Shown here: one piece after another, positions 1 through 6,131 of the stretch | Position numbering within the stretch: position 1 is the stretch's first letter | Layout: each line of letters opens with the position of its first letter | Source of the DNA: a candidate division LCP-89 bacterium | GTDB lineage: Bacteria; Electryoneota; B3-LCP | Direction of reading: 5' to 3' | DNA: 6,994 nt | Assembly (NCBI GenBank): GCA_025774735.1 | Contig: JALGZU010000180.1 | Location: forward strand, 1-6,994 | Translations under genes and position numbers: made by a program | Notes under the pieces: model-generated | Databases searched by the model: none | Told to the model about the DNA's origin: nothing | What the model saw: the letters and a program-made list of their open reading frames with translations, nothing else

Positions 1-121
1 TCTGATAACCGGGTATTTTCTTGGCTTCAATTTCAGGAAATACTTTATTATGAAGAAGATTTTTATATTTATCGGCATTCTCCGGGGTGGTCCAACCATG
101 CCATACACGTTTGATTGCCAT
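1..121 (-). CDS. Antibiotic biosynthesis monooxygenase (ABM)-like protein, N-terminal 40 residues only
   Basis: Only the first 40 codons are in the window; the gene runs off the left edge. The protein begins MAIKRVWHGWTTPENADKYK and continues to a KIPGYQ segment. This matches my memory of small ferredoxin-like alpha/beta-barrel proteins of the ABM superfamily, where a first strand ending in a Trp-His-Gly-Trp stretch is followed by a helix and a P-G-Y turn. Such proteins are about 100 residues long, cytoplasmic and often dimeric; the substrate cannot be told. The start at 121 is chosen because AGGGAG lies 7 nt upstream and the protein then begins as its relatives do. An in-frame ATG at 163, directly abutting the stop codon of the upstream gene, would add 14 residues but lacks that support. 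The gap to the upstream DUF1579-like gene is 42 nt, so the two are probably co-transcribed. The DNA is AT-rich. The family call is by recognition of a short fragment, so it is moderately sure. Confidence 0.7.
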   Translation of the reverse strand, partial: MAIKRVWHGWTTPENADKYKNLLHNKVFPEIEAKKIPGYQ

Positions 122-163
122 ATGAATTCTCCCTGATTTTTCAGTATCCGACACAAAATTCAT

Positions 164-709
164 CTAAAATGATTTGTTATGCTGAACCTCTCGTTTTGCA
201 AAGACTTCCTGTTTCAATTTCCACGTTTTTCGATTATCATTTGAAATATAAGCTTCCCATTTAAAAGACGTTTCTTCAATATCTTTAAATTCCCATCTCG
301 AAATTTCACTTTTGTCTTTGACCATTATTTCGTCCTGAATAATTTGATTTTCAGTATGGGTAACTTTGAAAATATTCAGATTGGATAGAATAGGACCAAT
401 CCATAAAGTCTTAATACAGTCTTCCTTAAAATCATAAAAACGTATTGTTGTCCCATATTCACCCTCAGGATATTTATCTGATAATCGGAGATTTCTTTCA
501 GGACATATCCAGTTATCCTGGATAGCTCTCCCTTCCAATATCCATGAAAAATGCCATTCGCCTGGCACCGTCCAGGTAGAACCATCGTCATTATGTCCAA
601 CCCAATCAAAATCCCAGGAACCTATAAATATTTCATAAGGTGTTAATTTTTCATGATGTTTCGGATGTCCGCAATTAGATATTAGTGTTTTAAGAAAAGC
701 ATTATTCAT
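164..709 (-). CDS. DUF1579-like hypothetical protein (lipocalin-like beta-barrel predicted)
   Basis: A complete protein of 181 residues with no signal peptide or membrane segment, so probably cytoplasmic. It is rich in aromatic residues and alternating strands. The GSWDFDW motif (about residues 30-36), a PGEWHFSWILEGRAIQDNW core (49-67), EYGTTIRFYD (84-93) and a late W-x-F / FKW-x-A pair recall the DUF1579-type group, in which a small calycin-like barrel is expected. I know of no established reaction for this group. The start ATG at 709 is preceded by a modest AGGG about 5 nt upstream; the gene ends in TAG. The ABM-like gene follows after 42 nt, suggesting a two-gene unit. Base composition is about 35-38% GC, clearly lower than the genes to its right, with AT-ending codons, consistent with separate acquisition. 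The reading frame is certain; the family is by resemblance and the function is unknown. Confidence 0.8.
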   Translation of the reverse strand: MNNAFLKTLISNCGHPKHHEKLTPYEIFIGSWDFDWVGHNDDGSTWTVPGEWHFSWILEGRAIQDNWICPERNLRLSDKYPEGEYGTTIRFYDFKEDCIKTLWIGPILSNLNIFKVTHTENQIIQDEIMVKDKSEISRWEFKDIEETSFKWEAYISNDNRKTWKLKQEVFAKREVQHNKSF

Positions 710-722
710 TTTTACCCTTTCT

Positions 723-749
723 ATTTTAGTTCAAGCTAACAATCAAGCT
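723..749 (-). promoter_or_regulatory. Possible regulatory region of the DUF1579-like gene: paired heptamer repeat and -10-like box
   Basis: In the 120-nt gap upstream of the 164-709 gene, the heptamer TCAAGCT occurs twice (731-737 and 743-749), separated by AACAA, a repeat period of 12 nt. Reading the minus strand, these AGCTTGA copies sit just upstream of TAAAAT (723-728), which resembles a -10 box and lies 14 nt before the start codon at 709. No good -35 hexamer is found at 16-18 nt spacing, so a direct-repeat activator site is possible, but chance is a real alternative in AT-rich DNA. The rest of the gap (750-829) holds only weak short inverted repeats, including TCTGA-TTA-TCAGA near 818-830. 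Confidence 0.25.
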
Positions 750-829
750 CACTTGCCACTGTGAAGCGCAGCGAGTGGGTGACATACTTCCTTCAAAGGG
801 GTCACTTCCGGGCTGGTCTGATTATCAGA

Positions 830-1762
830 TTATGCCGCCCAACAGAAAACCGGTTTCCACCCTACCCCTTCCTGGCCGTCAGGCAGGTGGAGAGTTCGGT
901 CAGAGTCCGAATTTCGATGTCTGTAAACCCGGCATCTTCGACGCATCGGGGCAGTGAATCCACCGCCAGGATCTCCCGGGTCGGATCGATGATCAGCATG
1001 TTGAGCACGAACAGCGATCCGAAGAGCGGATTCTCCCCACCGGGATCGGAGTAGTAGCCGCGCACCACCAGGAGGCCTCCAGAGCAGTACCGCATCGACG
1101 TTTTCCCCGAACGAATCCCGGGTAATGTCCGCTTCCCTGAACCGAAGCCGCTCCCGCTCCGGATAGGCGCCGGTGATCTCCCTGGCTGCGGCCAATGCCT
1201 CCTTTTGGTCGAGGATCGTCGACCGTAAATCCGGGTACTCCCGGCAGAAAAGAGCGGAATACAATCCCGAGCCGCCGCCCGCATCGACCATCTCCCGGCA
1301 GCCGGAAAGATCCACGGCGTTCTTCAACGCCTCCGCTTCGCCCAGCGTGCCAATGTTGTTCATGCCCAGCGTGAACGTCCGGATGTCCAGCTCTTCTGTG
1401 ATGGGAGCTTCGCCGGATCGAACCTTTCCCCCGACAACATCAGCAAGTTTGAGCCAGGCTGGTGTTTGACCGCTGAGAATATTGGAAAAATCGCCCATGT
1501 ACTGCGGCTGCCCTTCGACCAGATGCGTCCGGCTGAACGGCGAATTCGCATACCTGTCGCCTTCAAGACTGATCAGTTCCATGCCCGCGCAGGCGTCCAA
1601 AAGCGCCTTCAGGAGGCGCGGCACGGCTCCGCATTCCCCGGCGATTTCTTCTGCCGTCATCTTCCGGTCCGCCAGGATAGTAAACACCTTGAGGCGGACG
1701 GCGGCGAAGAGGACATACATTGACCAGGGCCGGGTGATCAGGTCGGAGATTGTATTTTTCAT
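830..1762 (-). CDS. O-methyltransferase-family SAM-dependent methyltransferase, frameshifted by an internal deletion (likely pseudogene)
   Basis: The open frame gives 310 residues, but only the first 227 or so are authentic. Residues 10-90 look like the winged-helix dimerisation domain of plant-type and bacterial O-methyltransferases (LKVFTILADRKMTAEEIA, then a helix and a wing ending ANSPFSRTHLV). SAM motif I is MVDAGGGSGLYSA (158-170), motif II TILDQKEAL (182-190), a motif III-like READI (209-213), and motif IV begins NVDAVLL (221-227). The next residues (WRPPGGARLL onward) are out-of-frame translation, rich in Arg, Pro and Gly. The normal continuation, GGLLVVRGYYSDP and a full C-terminus, lies in another frame of the same strand and stops at 862. 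About 25 codons between motif IV and the GG turn are absent, the block that holds the catalytic histidine in plant OMTs. The ATG at 1762 has GAAGG about 10 nt upstream. A 96-nt gap separates it from the upstream methyltransferase gene. Either a decayed gene or a sequence error; the product is unlikely to be active. Confidence 0.8.
   Translation of the reverse strand: MKNTISDLITRPWSMYVLFAAVRLKVFTILADRKMTAEEIAGECGAVPRLLKALLDACAGMELISLEGDRYANSPFSRTHLVEGQPQYMGDFSNILSGQTPAWLKLADVVGGKVRSGEAPITEELDIRTFTLGMNNIGTLGEAEALKNAVDLSGCREMVDAGGGSGLYSALFCREYPDLRSTILDQKEALAAAREITGAYPERERLRFREADITRDSFGENVDAVLLWRPPGGARLLLRSRWGESALRIAVRAQHADHRSDPGDPGGGFTAPMRRRCRVYRHRNSDSDRTLHLPDGQEGVGWKPVFCWAA
862..1080 (-). pseudogene. 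Displaced C-terminal segment of the broken O-methyltransferase
   Basis: Reading the minus strand from 1080, the frame gives GGLLVVRGYY, SDPGGENPLFGSLFVLNMLI, a P-R-C-V-E-D-A-G-F-T-D-I-E-I-R run and finally LTARKG before TAG at 862-864. This is the expected C-terminal third of a Methyltransf_2-type protein: a beta strand after the Gly-Gly turn, the helix that follows it, then the usual AGF-x-x-I final helix and strand. It is not joined in frame to the N-terminal part, which reaches the same DNA in another frame. It has no plausible start of its own: the nearest in-frame ATG, at 1284, reads through sequence that is nonsense in this frame. It therefore marks a frame-disrupting deletion rather than a separate gene. 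Confidence 0.75.
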
Positions 1763-1858
1763 GAATACACCACCTTCTTATGAGTTTAAGCTGTCGAATC
1801 CACCTCCGGTTTTCCTAACGCATCACGTCTTCATGCCTTGGGAAAGTCCACTTTCTCC

Positions 1859-2617
1859 TCACCCCTTCCTCCCCGCCACCACCAGCCGCCTGGCCCGGTC
1901 GTCGTAGGGGCCGCCGGCCAGGTCGCCGTAAACCGACAGACCGGTGAAACCGGTTTCCCGCAGTAATGTGGTTAACTGATCCACCGAATACAGCCGTAAG
2001 GAGAAGCGCTGTTCGTATTTCTGGTTCCGGTGAAACAGGATCCAGCGGTTCTCTATCCAGTCCCAATCATCCCGGATGCGGCGCTCCTCCAGGAGATACA
2101 CCTCCCCGTCTTCGTGCCAATCCCTCTCCTGGAAATTGCGCTGGATGTAGTCCTGGCTGGCCACGTCGATGAGAAAGGTACCCCCAACCTTCAGCGAGGC
2201 AAACACGTTGGCGATAATCCTGGCGTCGTCGTCGGCATCGTCGAAGTACCCGAACGATGTGAACAGGCTTAAAACCGCGTCATAAGCGCCCTCCCGCCGG
2301 AACGAACGCATGTCATCGCGGACGAACTCCACCATCAAGCCGTCGCGTTCAGCTTCCTCTGCGGCTATTTTCAGGTAAGCCTTCGTCCGGTCGACGCCCG
2401 TGACCGTAAATCCCCGCCGGGCCAGTTCCAGCGCGTGCCTCCCCACCCCGCACCCCAGATCGAGCACAGCCATCCCCGGTTTCAACTCCAGAAGCCTGAG
2501 GATAGTCTCCACCTCACCGACGGCGGCCTTGCGGCGTTCCGGGGAAAACAGGAACGGAGCCGTTTCTTCCCAGAAGGCATCCCGTTCGTGCCAGGGTGTA
2601 TTCTCGGACATGGACAT
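1859..2617 (-). CDS. Class I SAM-dependent methyltransferase
   Basis: A complete protein of 252 residues with a Rossmann-like methyltransferase domain and no signal or membrane segment. Motif I is VLDLGCGVGRHALELARRGF (51-70), the SAM-binding glycine loop; the acidic end of strand 2 is GVDRTKAYL (74-82, Asp76, binding the ribose); FVRDDMRSF (98-106) is the adenine-contact region; YDAVLSLFTSFGYFDD (112-127) is motif IV; LKVGGTFLIDV (142-152) is the strand after the Gly-Gly turn. A beta-rich insertion follows (about 165-215), then YSVDQLTTLLRETGF near the C-terminus. This resembles the generic Methyltransf_25/ubiquinone-type group; the acceptor substrate cannot be read from sequence. The preceding lipoprotein gene stops 14 nt upstream, so translation is probably coupled. 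Two starts compete: ATG at 2617, and ATG at 2611, which has GGCGGG about 6 nt upstream and so fits a ribosome site better; the difference is two residues. It shares no close similarity with the broken methyltransferase downstream beyond the fold. Confidence 0.9.
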   Translation of the reverse strand: MSMSENTPWHERDAFWEETAPFLFSPERRKAAVGEVETILRLLELKPGMAVLDLGCGVGRHALELARRGFTVTGVDRTKAYLKIAAEEAERDGLMVEFVRDDMRSFRREGAYDAVLSLFTSFGYFDDADDDARIIANVFASLKVGGTFLIDVASQDYIQRNFQERDWHEDGEVYLLEERRIRDDWDWIENRWILFHRNQKYEQRFSLRLYSVDQLTTLLRETGFTGLSVYGDLAGGPYDDRARRLVVAGRKG

Positions 2618-2631
2618 CCCGCCAGTATTAT

Positions 2632-3249
2632 TTACCCGCCTAAATCGTGGGCGGTCAGCTCATCGTACCCCTGCAGGAGCGCATCCTCCCAGGTTTCGTA
2701 CCGGACGATGCCGATTCCTTCCGCCAGGTAGAAAATCTCGACCGCGGTCGATCCGATCTCTTCGACCGTTACCTGGACGCAGGAGCGGGTACCCAGGTAA
2801 GTGGTCACGGCGGTATTGAGAGAGGTGATGGTGAAGGAGACGCCGCTTTCGAGGCTGATCGTGCTCCCTAAAGTCGCCGGATTAGCCACGATCAAATCGA
2901 GATACTGTTCATCGAGGTCCGGGCCGGAGTAATACCATAATCCATCCTCATCGGCCGCCCAGCCGACGTAATCGCTCAGGGGGGGCATCTCGATAAAATA
3001 CACCATGGCCCCAGACACGAACGCCTGCATACCGATGATCTCCACGTCGTAGGTGCCCTGAGGCGTACCACTTGGTGAATAGGCCATGTAGGACCACAGG
3101 TATCCCGCGCCCAGAGGAAAGTAGGGGCCGATGTCGCCGACGGTCTGGGAACCCACAGGACCGCCGCTGTCACCCCCTGAGCAGCCCACAATCGTAATGC
3201 TAAGTGCGGCGAGAATCATCATGGTGGGAATGAAAGTTCTTAAAGTCAT
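2632..3249 (-). CDS. Predicted lipoprotein of unknown function
   Basis: With the start at 3249 this is a 205-residue lipoprotein. The N-terminus is a lipoprotein signal: MTLR, a hydrophobic stretch, then a lipobox ITIVGC with the lipidated cysteine at residue 23, followed by a Ser/Gly-rich linker (SGGDSGGPVGS). Serine at +2 would favour the outer membrane under the enterobacterial rule, if the cell is Gram-negative. The mature part starts YFPLGAGYLWSY and alternates short strands (TYDVEIIG, DGLWYYSG, FTITSLNT, CVQVTVEEI, VEIFYLAEGIGIVRYE), so a secreted beta-sandwich or barrel is likely. I do not recognise a named domain. Lipoproteins with a similar 'FPL-G-x-W-Y' opening are common in FCB-group genomes. 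The start is decided by AAGGAGA at 3258-3264, 8 nt upstream; the longer open frame to a TTG at 3369 overlaps the upstream gene and would bury the signal peptide. It lies 61 nt after the SRPBCC gene and 14 nt before the methyltransferase. Confidence 0.85.
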   Translation of the reverse strand: MTLRTFIPTMMILAALSITIVGCSGGDSGGPVGSQTVGDIGPYFPLGAGYLWSYMAYSPSGTPQGTYDVEIIGMQAFVSGAMVYFIEMPPLSDYVGWAADEDGLWYYSGPDLDEQYLDLIVANPATLGSTISLESGVSFTITSLNTAVTTYLGTRSCVQVTVEEIGSTAVEIFYLAEGIGIVRYETWEDALLQGYDELTAHDLGG

Positions 3250-3257
3250 GTTATCTT

Positions 3258-3264
3258 TCTCCTT
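3258..3264 (-). promoter_or_regulatory. Ribosome binding site fixing the lipoprotein start at 3249
   Basis: The minus strand reads AAGGAGA, 8 nt before ATG at 3249. This is close to the ideal Shine-Dalgarno core at ideal spacing and sits directly before a classic lipoprotein signal peptide. It rules out the 40-residue longer in-frame extension. Confidence 0.85.
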
Positions 3265-3310
3265 ATTATTTAACAGTTGCGCCAGGTTCAGAACTTGATA
3301 AAACTTGAGT

Positions 3311-4393
3311 TTAGTTCGTACCGTTCGTAGATAAATTCGCCAGAGATTCCGCTCTGCTTTTGATGCCAAGCAGACACTTCCTCATCATGAGGATTTCAAA
3401 GGTATCGATAAAAAGCCAGGGCATAAAGTCAGGATATTCCCAATGGTATGTGGCGCGCAGTCGGCTGACCAGCCGCGTGTGATTCGGTCCCTGAGGGTAA
3501 AGCCCCCACACCCAGGTGTTACCTCCCCAGGGGCCTTTCTCAAACTGCCACACGAGCGTCTTGTTCGGTTCCATGGAAATTACCCTGAGGCCGAAGCCCT
3601 CATAATCGCCAAGTGGAATCATATCGCCCGCCTCCAGGTTTTGAAATTCCGGTATGATCCTTTCAGCGCTGGGATTCCCATCATTATCGAAATAATCAAA
3701 GCTGTAAAATCCGCCCCGTTTATACCCCATCTGCACGATCCAGGGCCAGATATCCTCAGGTGAAGCTTGCACTGAAACAGCGCGCGTCGCATTCATATCC
3801 GGATCGGCTACCAGCTCATCGCCCGGCATGGGCCGGTTGACTTCTTCGCTCTTTGCTCCCCAATTATGCTGCCAGGGGCGGACTATCGTCATATTTATGA
3901 CAAATAGGAAGAGGGCGACAGCCACAGCTATAACAGCCCTTTTAATCCACTTCGTCGTCTTTTTAGCTAATACACCACTCTTCCCCCTCCAGGCGATAAA
4001 TGAAGATGGCAGGGTATCCGCCAGATAGACGAATGCTGCAATCTCCAGCACGCTGATGCTGCCACGCAAGACTCTGATCTTATAGTAGAACACGAACAGG
4101 CAGATCACTGTAAACCACGACAGAGCGAATGCCAGGGCTCTTCGGGTGAGCCGGATATCGGATTCATCCAATTTCTCGTTCCCCGTATGCACGAGCTTCC
4201 AGAATCCGGTACGGATATGCACTCTATAGAAAGTAAAAACTATGATCGCCAGGAATACAACTTCCAGGACGACGAGGGTGGTGTTCCAACGCAAAGTTAC
4301 AGCGAGTTTATAAAAGACCAGCAGCGCTGCAATGCTCAGGTAATTGACAAAGATCAGGGCCTTTCGAAGTAACGTTGAGCTTGTAACTTCCAT
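3311..4393 (-). CDS. Membrane protein with five predicted N-terminal helices and a C-terminal SRPBCC (START-like) domain
   Basis: The 360-residue protein has two parts. Residues 1-175 hold five hydrophobic helices, at about 12-33, 38-57, 84-104, 112-133 and 151-171, with basic loops (RVHIR, RLTRR, KKTTKWIKR) between them. Residues about 176-355 form a soluble domain of the SRPBCC / polyketide-cyclase-like superfamily. Its hallmarks are NWGAKSEEVNRPMPGDELV, PEDIWPWIVQMGYKRGGFYS (212-231, the first helix and strand) and a late W-Q-F / W-V-W-G-L-Y strand pair. The fold has a deep hydrophobic cavity and usually binds lipids or hydrophobic ligands; no catalytic residue can be assigned. Relatives I remember are mostly the soluble domain alone, of about 180-200 residues, so the helical half is the unusual part. 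The start ATG at 4393 has GGAGG 5 nt upstream. A sigma70-like promoter lies upstream, making this the first gene of the 3311-to-830 unit; the lipoprotein follows after 61 nt. Confidence 0.85.
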   Translation of the reverse strand: MEVTSSTLLRKALIFVNYLSIAALLVFYKLAVTLRWNTTLVVLEVVFLAIIVFTFYRVHIRTGFWKLVHTGNEKLDESDIRLTRRALAFALSWFTVICLFVFYYKIRVLRGSISVLEIAAFVYLADTLPSSFIAWRGKSGVLAKKTTKWIKRAVIAVAVALFLFVINMTIVRPWQHNWGAKSEEVNRPMPGDELVADPDMNATRAVSVQASPEDIWPWIVQMGYKRGGFYSFDYFDNDGNPSAERIIPEFQNLEAGDMIPLGDYEGFGLRVISMEPNKTLVWQFEKGPWGGNTWVWGLYPQGPNHTRLVSRLRATYHWEYPDFMPWLFIDTFEILMMRKCLLGIKSRAESLANLSTNGTN

Positions 4394-4457
4394 CCTATCC
4401 TCCGAGTTACAGTTCGTTCAACTCTTGTCCTGCCCTGACAGATGAATCTTGAGAGCG

Positions 4458-4486
4458 AATATAATCCTCTCCCAATCCATAATCAA
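4458..4486 (-). promoter_or_regulatory. Sigma70-like promoter of the SRPBCC membrane protein gene
   Basis: On the minus strand, TTGATT (4481-4486, 4 of 6 to TTGACA) is followed after exactly 17 nt by TATATT (4458-4463, 5 of 6 to TATAAT). Transcription would start near 4450, giving a leader of about 57 nt before ATG at 4393. It lies just downstream of the terminator of the preceding gene, where an independent promoter is expected. The rest of the 175-nt gap shows no other clear signal. Confidence 0.6.
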
Positions 4487-4511
4487 GTCTTATTCAGAAA
4501 AATCCAGACAT

Positions 4512-4539
4512 AAAAAGGCGGGGGTAAAATCCCCGCCTT
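4512..4539 (-). terminator. Intrinsic (Rho-independent) terminator of the TPR lipoprotein gene
   Basis: A perfect 9-bp GC-rich stem, AAGGCGGGG (4515-4523) against CCCCGCCTT (4531-4539), encloses a 7-nt loop. Read on the minus strand the stem runs into a five-T tract (4512-4516), partly shared with the stem foot. It lies about 30 nt after the stop codon at 4569. On the plus strand no T tract follows, so it acts in the minus direction only. Confidence 0.9.
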
Positions 4540-4568
4540 ACACAGTCCGTTTTCCTGTAGTCGACCCC

Positions 4569-6044
4569 TTACATCTCCGCCAGCATCTTCTCCGCACGGG
4601 TCTTGATGTAAGCGTAGTTCAGGCCGTCCAGGCCGTTGAAGTTGGCGGCCCGGGTGCACTGGTCTTTGGCGTTCTCCACGTCGCCTTTGCCCCGGTAGGC
4701 CAGCGCCAGCCGGTAATGGTTGTAGGGATTAAAGCCGAAGGGAGCCTGCTGCAACTCAGTCACGGCGGTGTCGTAGTCCTTCTTCGCCAGGGCAATCTGC
4801 CCGTTCAGCTGGTGGGCCAACCGGATCTGCACCGGGTGCCGGGCGGCTTCCACCACCGCCTGGAACTCGGCCGCCTTGGTGTCGGCAGCAGCGAAATTCC
4901 CCTTCTTCAGAGCGGTTCTGGCGCTGTTAAACAGATAGAATCGCTGGTTGTTGGCCTTCACCTCGTCGGCAAGATTGGACGCCTGGATGGTTGCAATCGA
5001 CTGGTCGAATCTGGTTTGAGCGTCGTCGGCCTCCCCCATTTCAAGCAGGATGTTGCCCGTCGCGTTCAGGTCGCCCGCCATACTGGCGGCGTCGTTGTTC
5101 TTCATCGCGATGGCGTACTGTTTCTCGATCTCGCCCATCGCCTCCTTCATCTTGCCTTCAAATGTGTAGGAGACCGCAGTGGCGAACAATGCGGCCCGGC
5201 GTTCTCCATCGGTGCGGGCAACGCCGAAAAGCTCCTCGAGTTTTTTCCGAGCAGCACCGTACTCCCCCTTCAAATTCAGGTTCAGAGCGATGCCGGTGAA
5301 CGACGCTACGAAATTGGGATTCTGTTCCAGCGCCTTTTCGTACATGGCGATCGATTCGTCGAAACGGCCCATCTTCATGAGCAACTCTGCGTAGGAATCG
5401 TAGGGATTGGGATCGTCGGGAATCAGCTCGATGTACTTCTTGAAAGCCCTCTCGGATGCTTCGTAATTCTCCAGGAACCGGTACCCATACCCCAACTGAT
5501 TGTGGGGCGTGGAGAAATTCGGATTGATCTCAACGGCTCGCTTGTTGGTAGTAACCACGTTCTCCCACTCCTGCTGCCCCAGGTAATGGATGCCCAGCAG
5601 GTTGTGAGCCCGTTCGTCGTTGGGATATAAGGCGATCAATTGCTGATAATACTCCCTCTGCTGCATCGGGAAACCGTTGACGCCGGCTTCAAAGCCCAGA
5701 ATCCAGAGCCGTTCGCCCTCCGAGGCATATTCGACAAGCCCTGTGGCCATCTCTAAATCCGCGAAGAATCCCCGAGCGGTCGGTTGAGCAGGCGCCCGGA
5801 GCAGATAGGCCATGGCGAAGTTGGGATCCTTAGCAATCGCCTGCTCGAGATACTGCAGCGACTCCTGTACCTGCAGCCTTTCCTGCAGGTCGCGCGCCTG
5901 CAGGTACAGCTGCCGCGCCTCCTGCGATGCCGTCGTAATGGGAATTTTCCCATCGTCCTTCGTGGTTGTGCAGCCATAAGCGATGATCATAAGGACGCTC
6001 GCGGCGAGCACCACGGTGCACAGTGTCTTTTGTGACGTTTTCAT
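4569..6044 (-). CDS. Tetratricopeptide-repeat (TPR) lipoprotein
   Basis: With the start at 6044 the protein has 491 residues. It opens MKTSQKTL, a hydrophobic stretch and a lipobox IAYGC with the lipidated cysteine at residue 25, followed by a TTTKDDGK linker, so it is exported and membrane-anchored. The rest is almost wholly helical. TPR units are seen at about 43-77, 144-178, 178-212, 212-245 and 246-280, with the typical spacing and the 'P-N' or 'P-D-D-P' turn between units (AVEINPNF, YIELIPDDPNPYDSYAELL, ALEQNPNF). Degenerate repeats follow near 317-352 and 440-470. TPR arrays are protein-binding scaffolds; no catalytic domain is present and the partner is unknown. The start is set by GGAGGT at 6052-6057; the longer frame begins at a GTG that overlaps this site and is rejected. 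Upstream lies a palindrome-bearing gap and the transglutaminase-like gene; downstream a strong terminator makes it the last gene of its unit. Confidence 0.92.
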   Translation of the reverse strand: MKTSQKTLCTVVLAASVLMIIAYGCTTTKDDGKIPITTASQEARQLYLQARDLQERLQVQESLQYLEQAIAKDPNFAMAYLLRAPAQPTARGFFADLEMATGLVEYASEGERLWILGFEAGVNGFPMQQREYYQQLIALYPNDERAHNLLGIHYLGQQEWENVVTTNKRAVEINPNFSTPHNQLGYGYRFLENYEASERAFKKYIELIPDDPNPYDSYAELLMKMGRFDESIAMYEKALEQNPNFVASFTGIALNLNLKGEYGAARKKLEELFGVARTDGERRAALFATAVSYTFEGKMKEAMGEIEKQYAIAMKNNDAASMAGDLNATGNILLEMGEADDAQTRFDQSIATIQASNLADEVKANNQRFYLFNSARTALKKGNFAAADTKAAEFQAVVEAARHPVQIRLAHQLNGQIALAKKDYDTAVTELQQAPFGFNPYNHYRLALAYRGKGDVENAKDQCTRAANFNGLDGLNYAYIKTRAEKMLAEM

Positions 6045-6051
6045 CGGTTTT

Positions 6052-6057
6052 ACCTCC
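6052..6057 (-). promoter_or_regulatory. Ribosome binding site fixing the TPR lipoprotein start at 6044
   Basis: GGAGGT on the minus strand lies 7 nt before ATG at 6044. The alternative in-frame GTG at 6059 overlaps this motif and would put a ribosome site inside the coding region, so the ATG is preferred. Confidence 0.85.
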
Positions 6058-6131
6058 ACCGAATTGAGTAATTGGTGACTTTACCTGCTAACGGTCTTAC
6101 TAATTCGGCAGTCTGCCCGGCTGCACTGTTA

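Noticed and set aside
721..830. An integron attC-like site in the gap beside the AT-rich genes
   Set aside because: A CTAAC motif and small flanking inverted repeats suggested it, but there is no matching GTTAG-type partner or long imperfect hairpin, and no similar site follows the 164-709 gene, where only 42 nt are free.
1841..1856. Inverted repeat GAAAGT/ACTTTC between the two methyltransferase genes as a terminator
   Set aside because: The stem is only 6 bp with a 2-nt loop, is AT-rich, and lacks a T tract in the minus direction.
1466..1907. Plus-strand open frames across the O-methyltransferase region
   Set aside because: They are antisense to conserved methyltransferase motifs, show no domain features and have no good ribosome sites.
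3301..3312. Palindrome AAACTTGAGTTT at the end of the SRPBCC gene
   Set aside because: Only 5-bp AT-rich arms around a 2-nt centre; too short to distinguish from chance and it does not resemble a terminator.
3250..3369. An extended N-terminus for the lipoprotein starting at a TTG at 3369
   Set aside because: It overlaps the end of the SRPBCC gene, has no ribosome site, and would place 40 residues in front of a clear signal peptide that has its own ideal AAGGAGA.
4449..5630. A 393-codon open frame on the plus strand
   Set aside because: It lies antisense to the TPR lipoprotein, runs through its terminator region, has no recognisable domain, and begins in AT-rich spacer without a ribosome site. 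It is a GC-driven shadow of the real gene.
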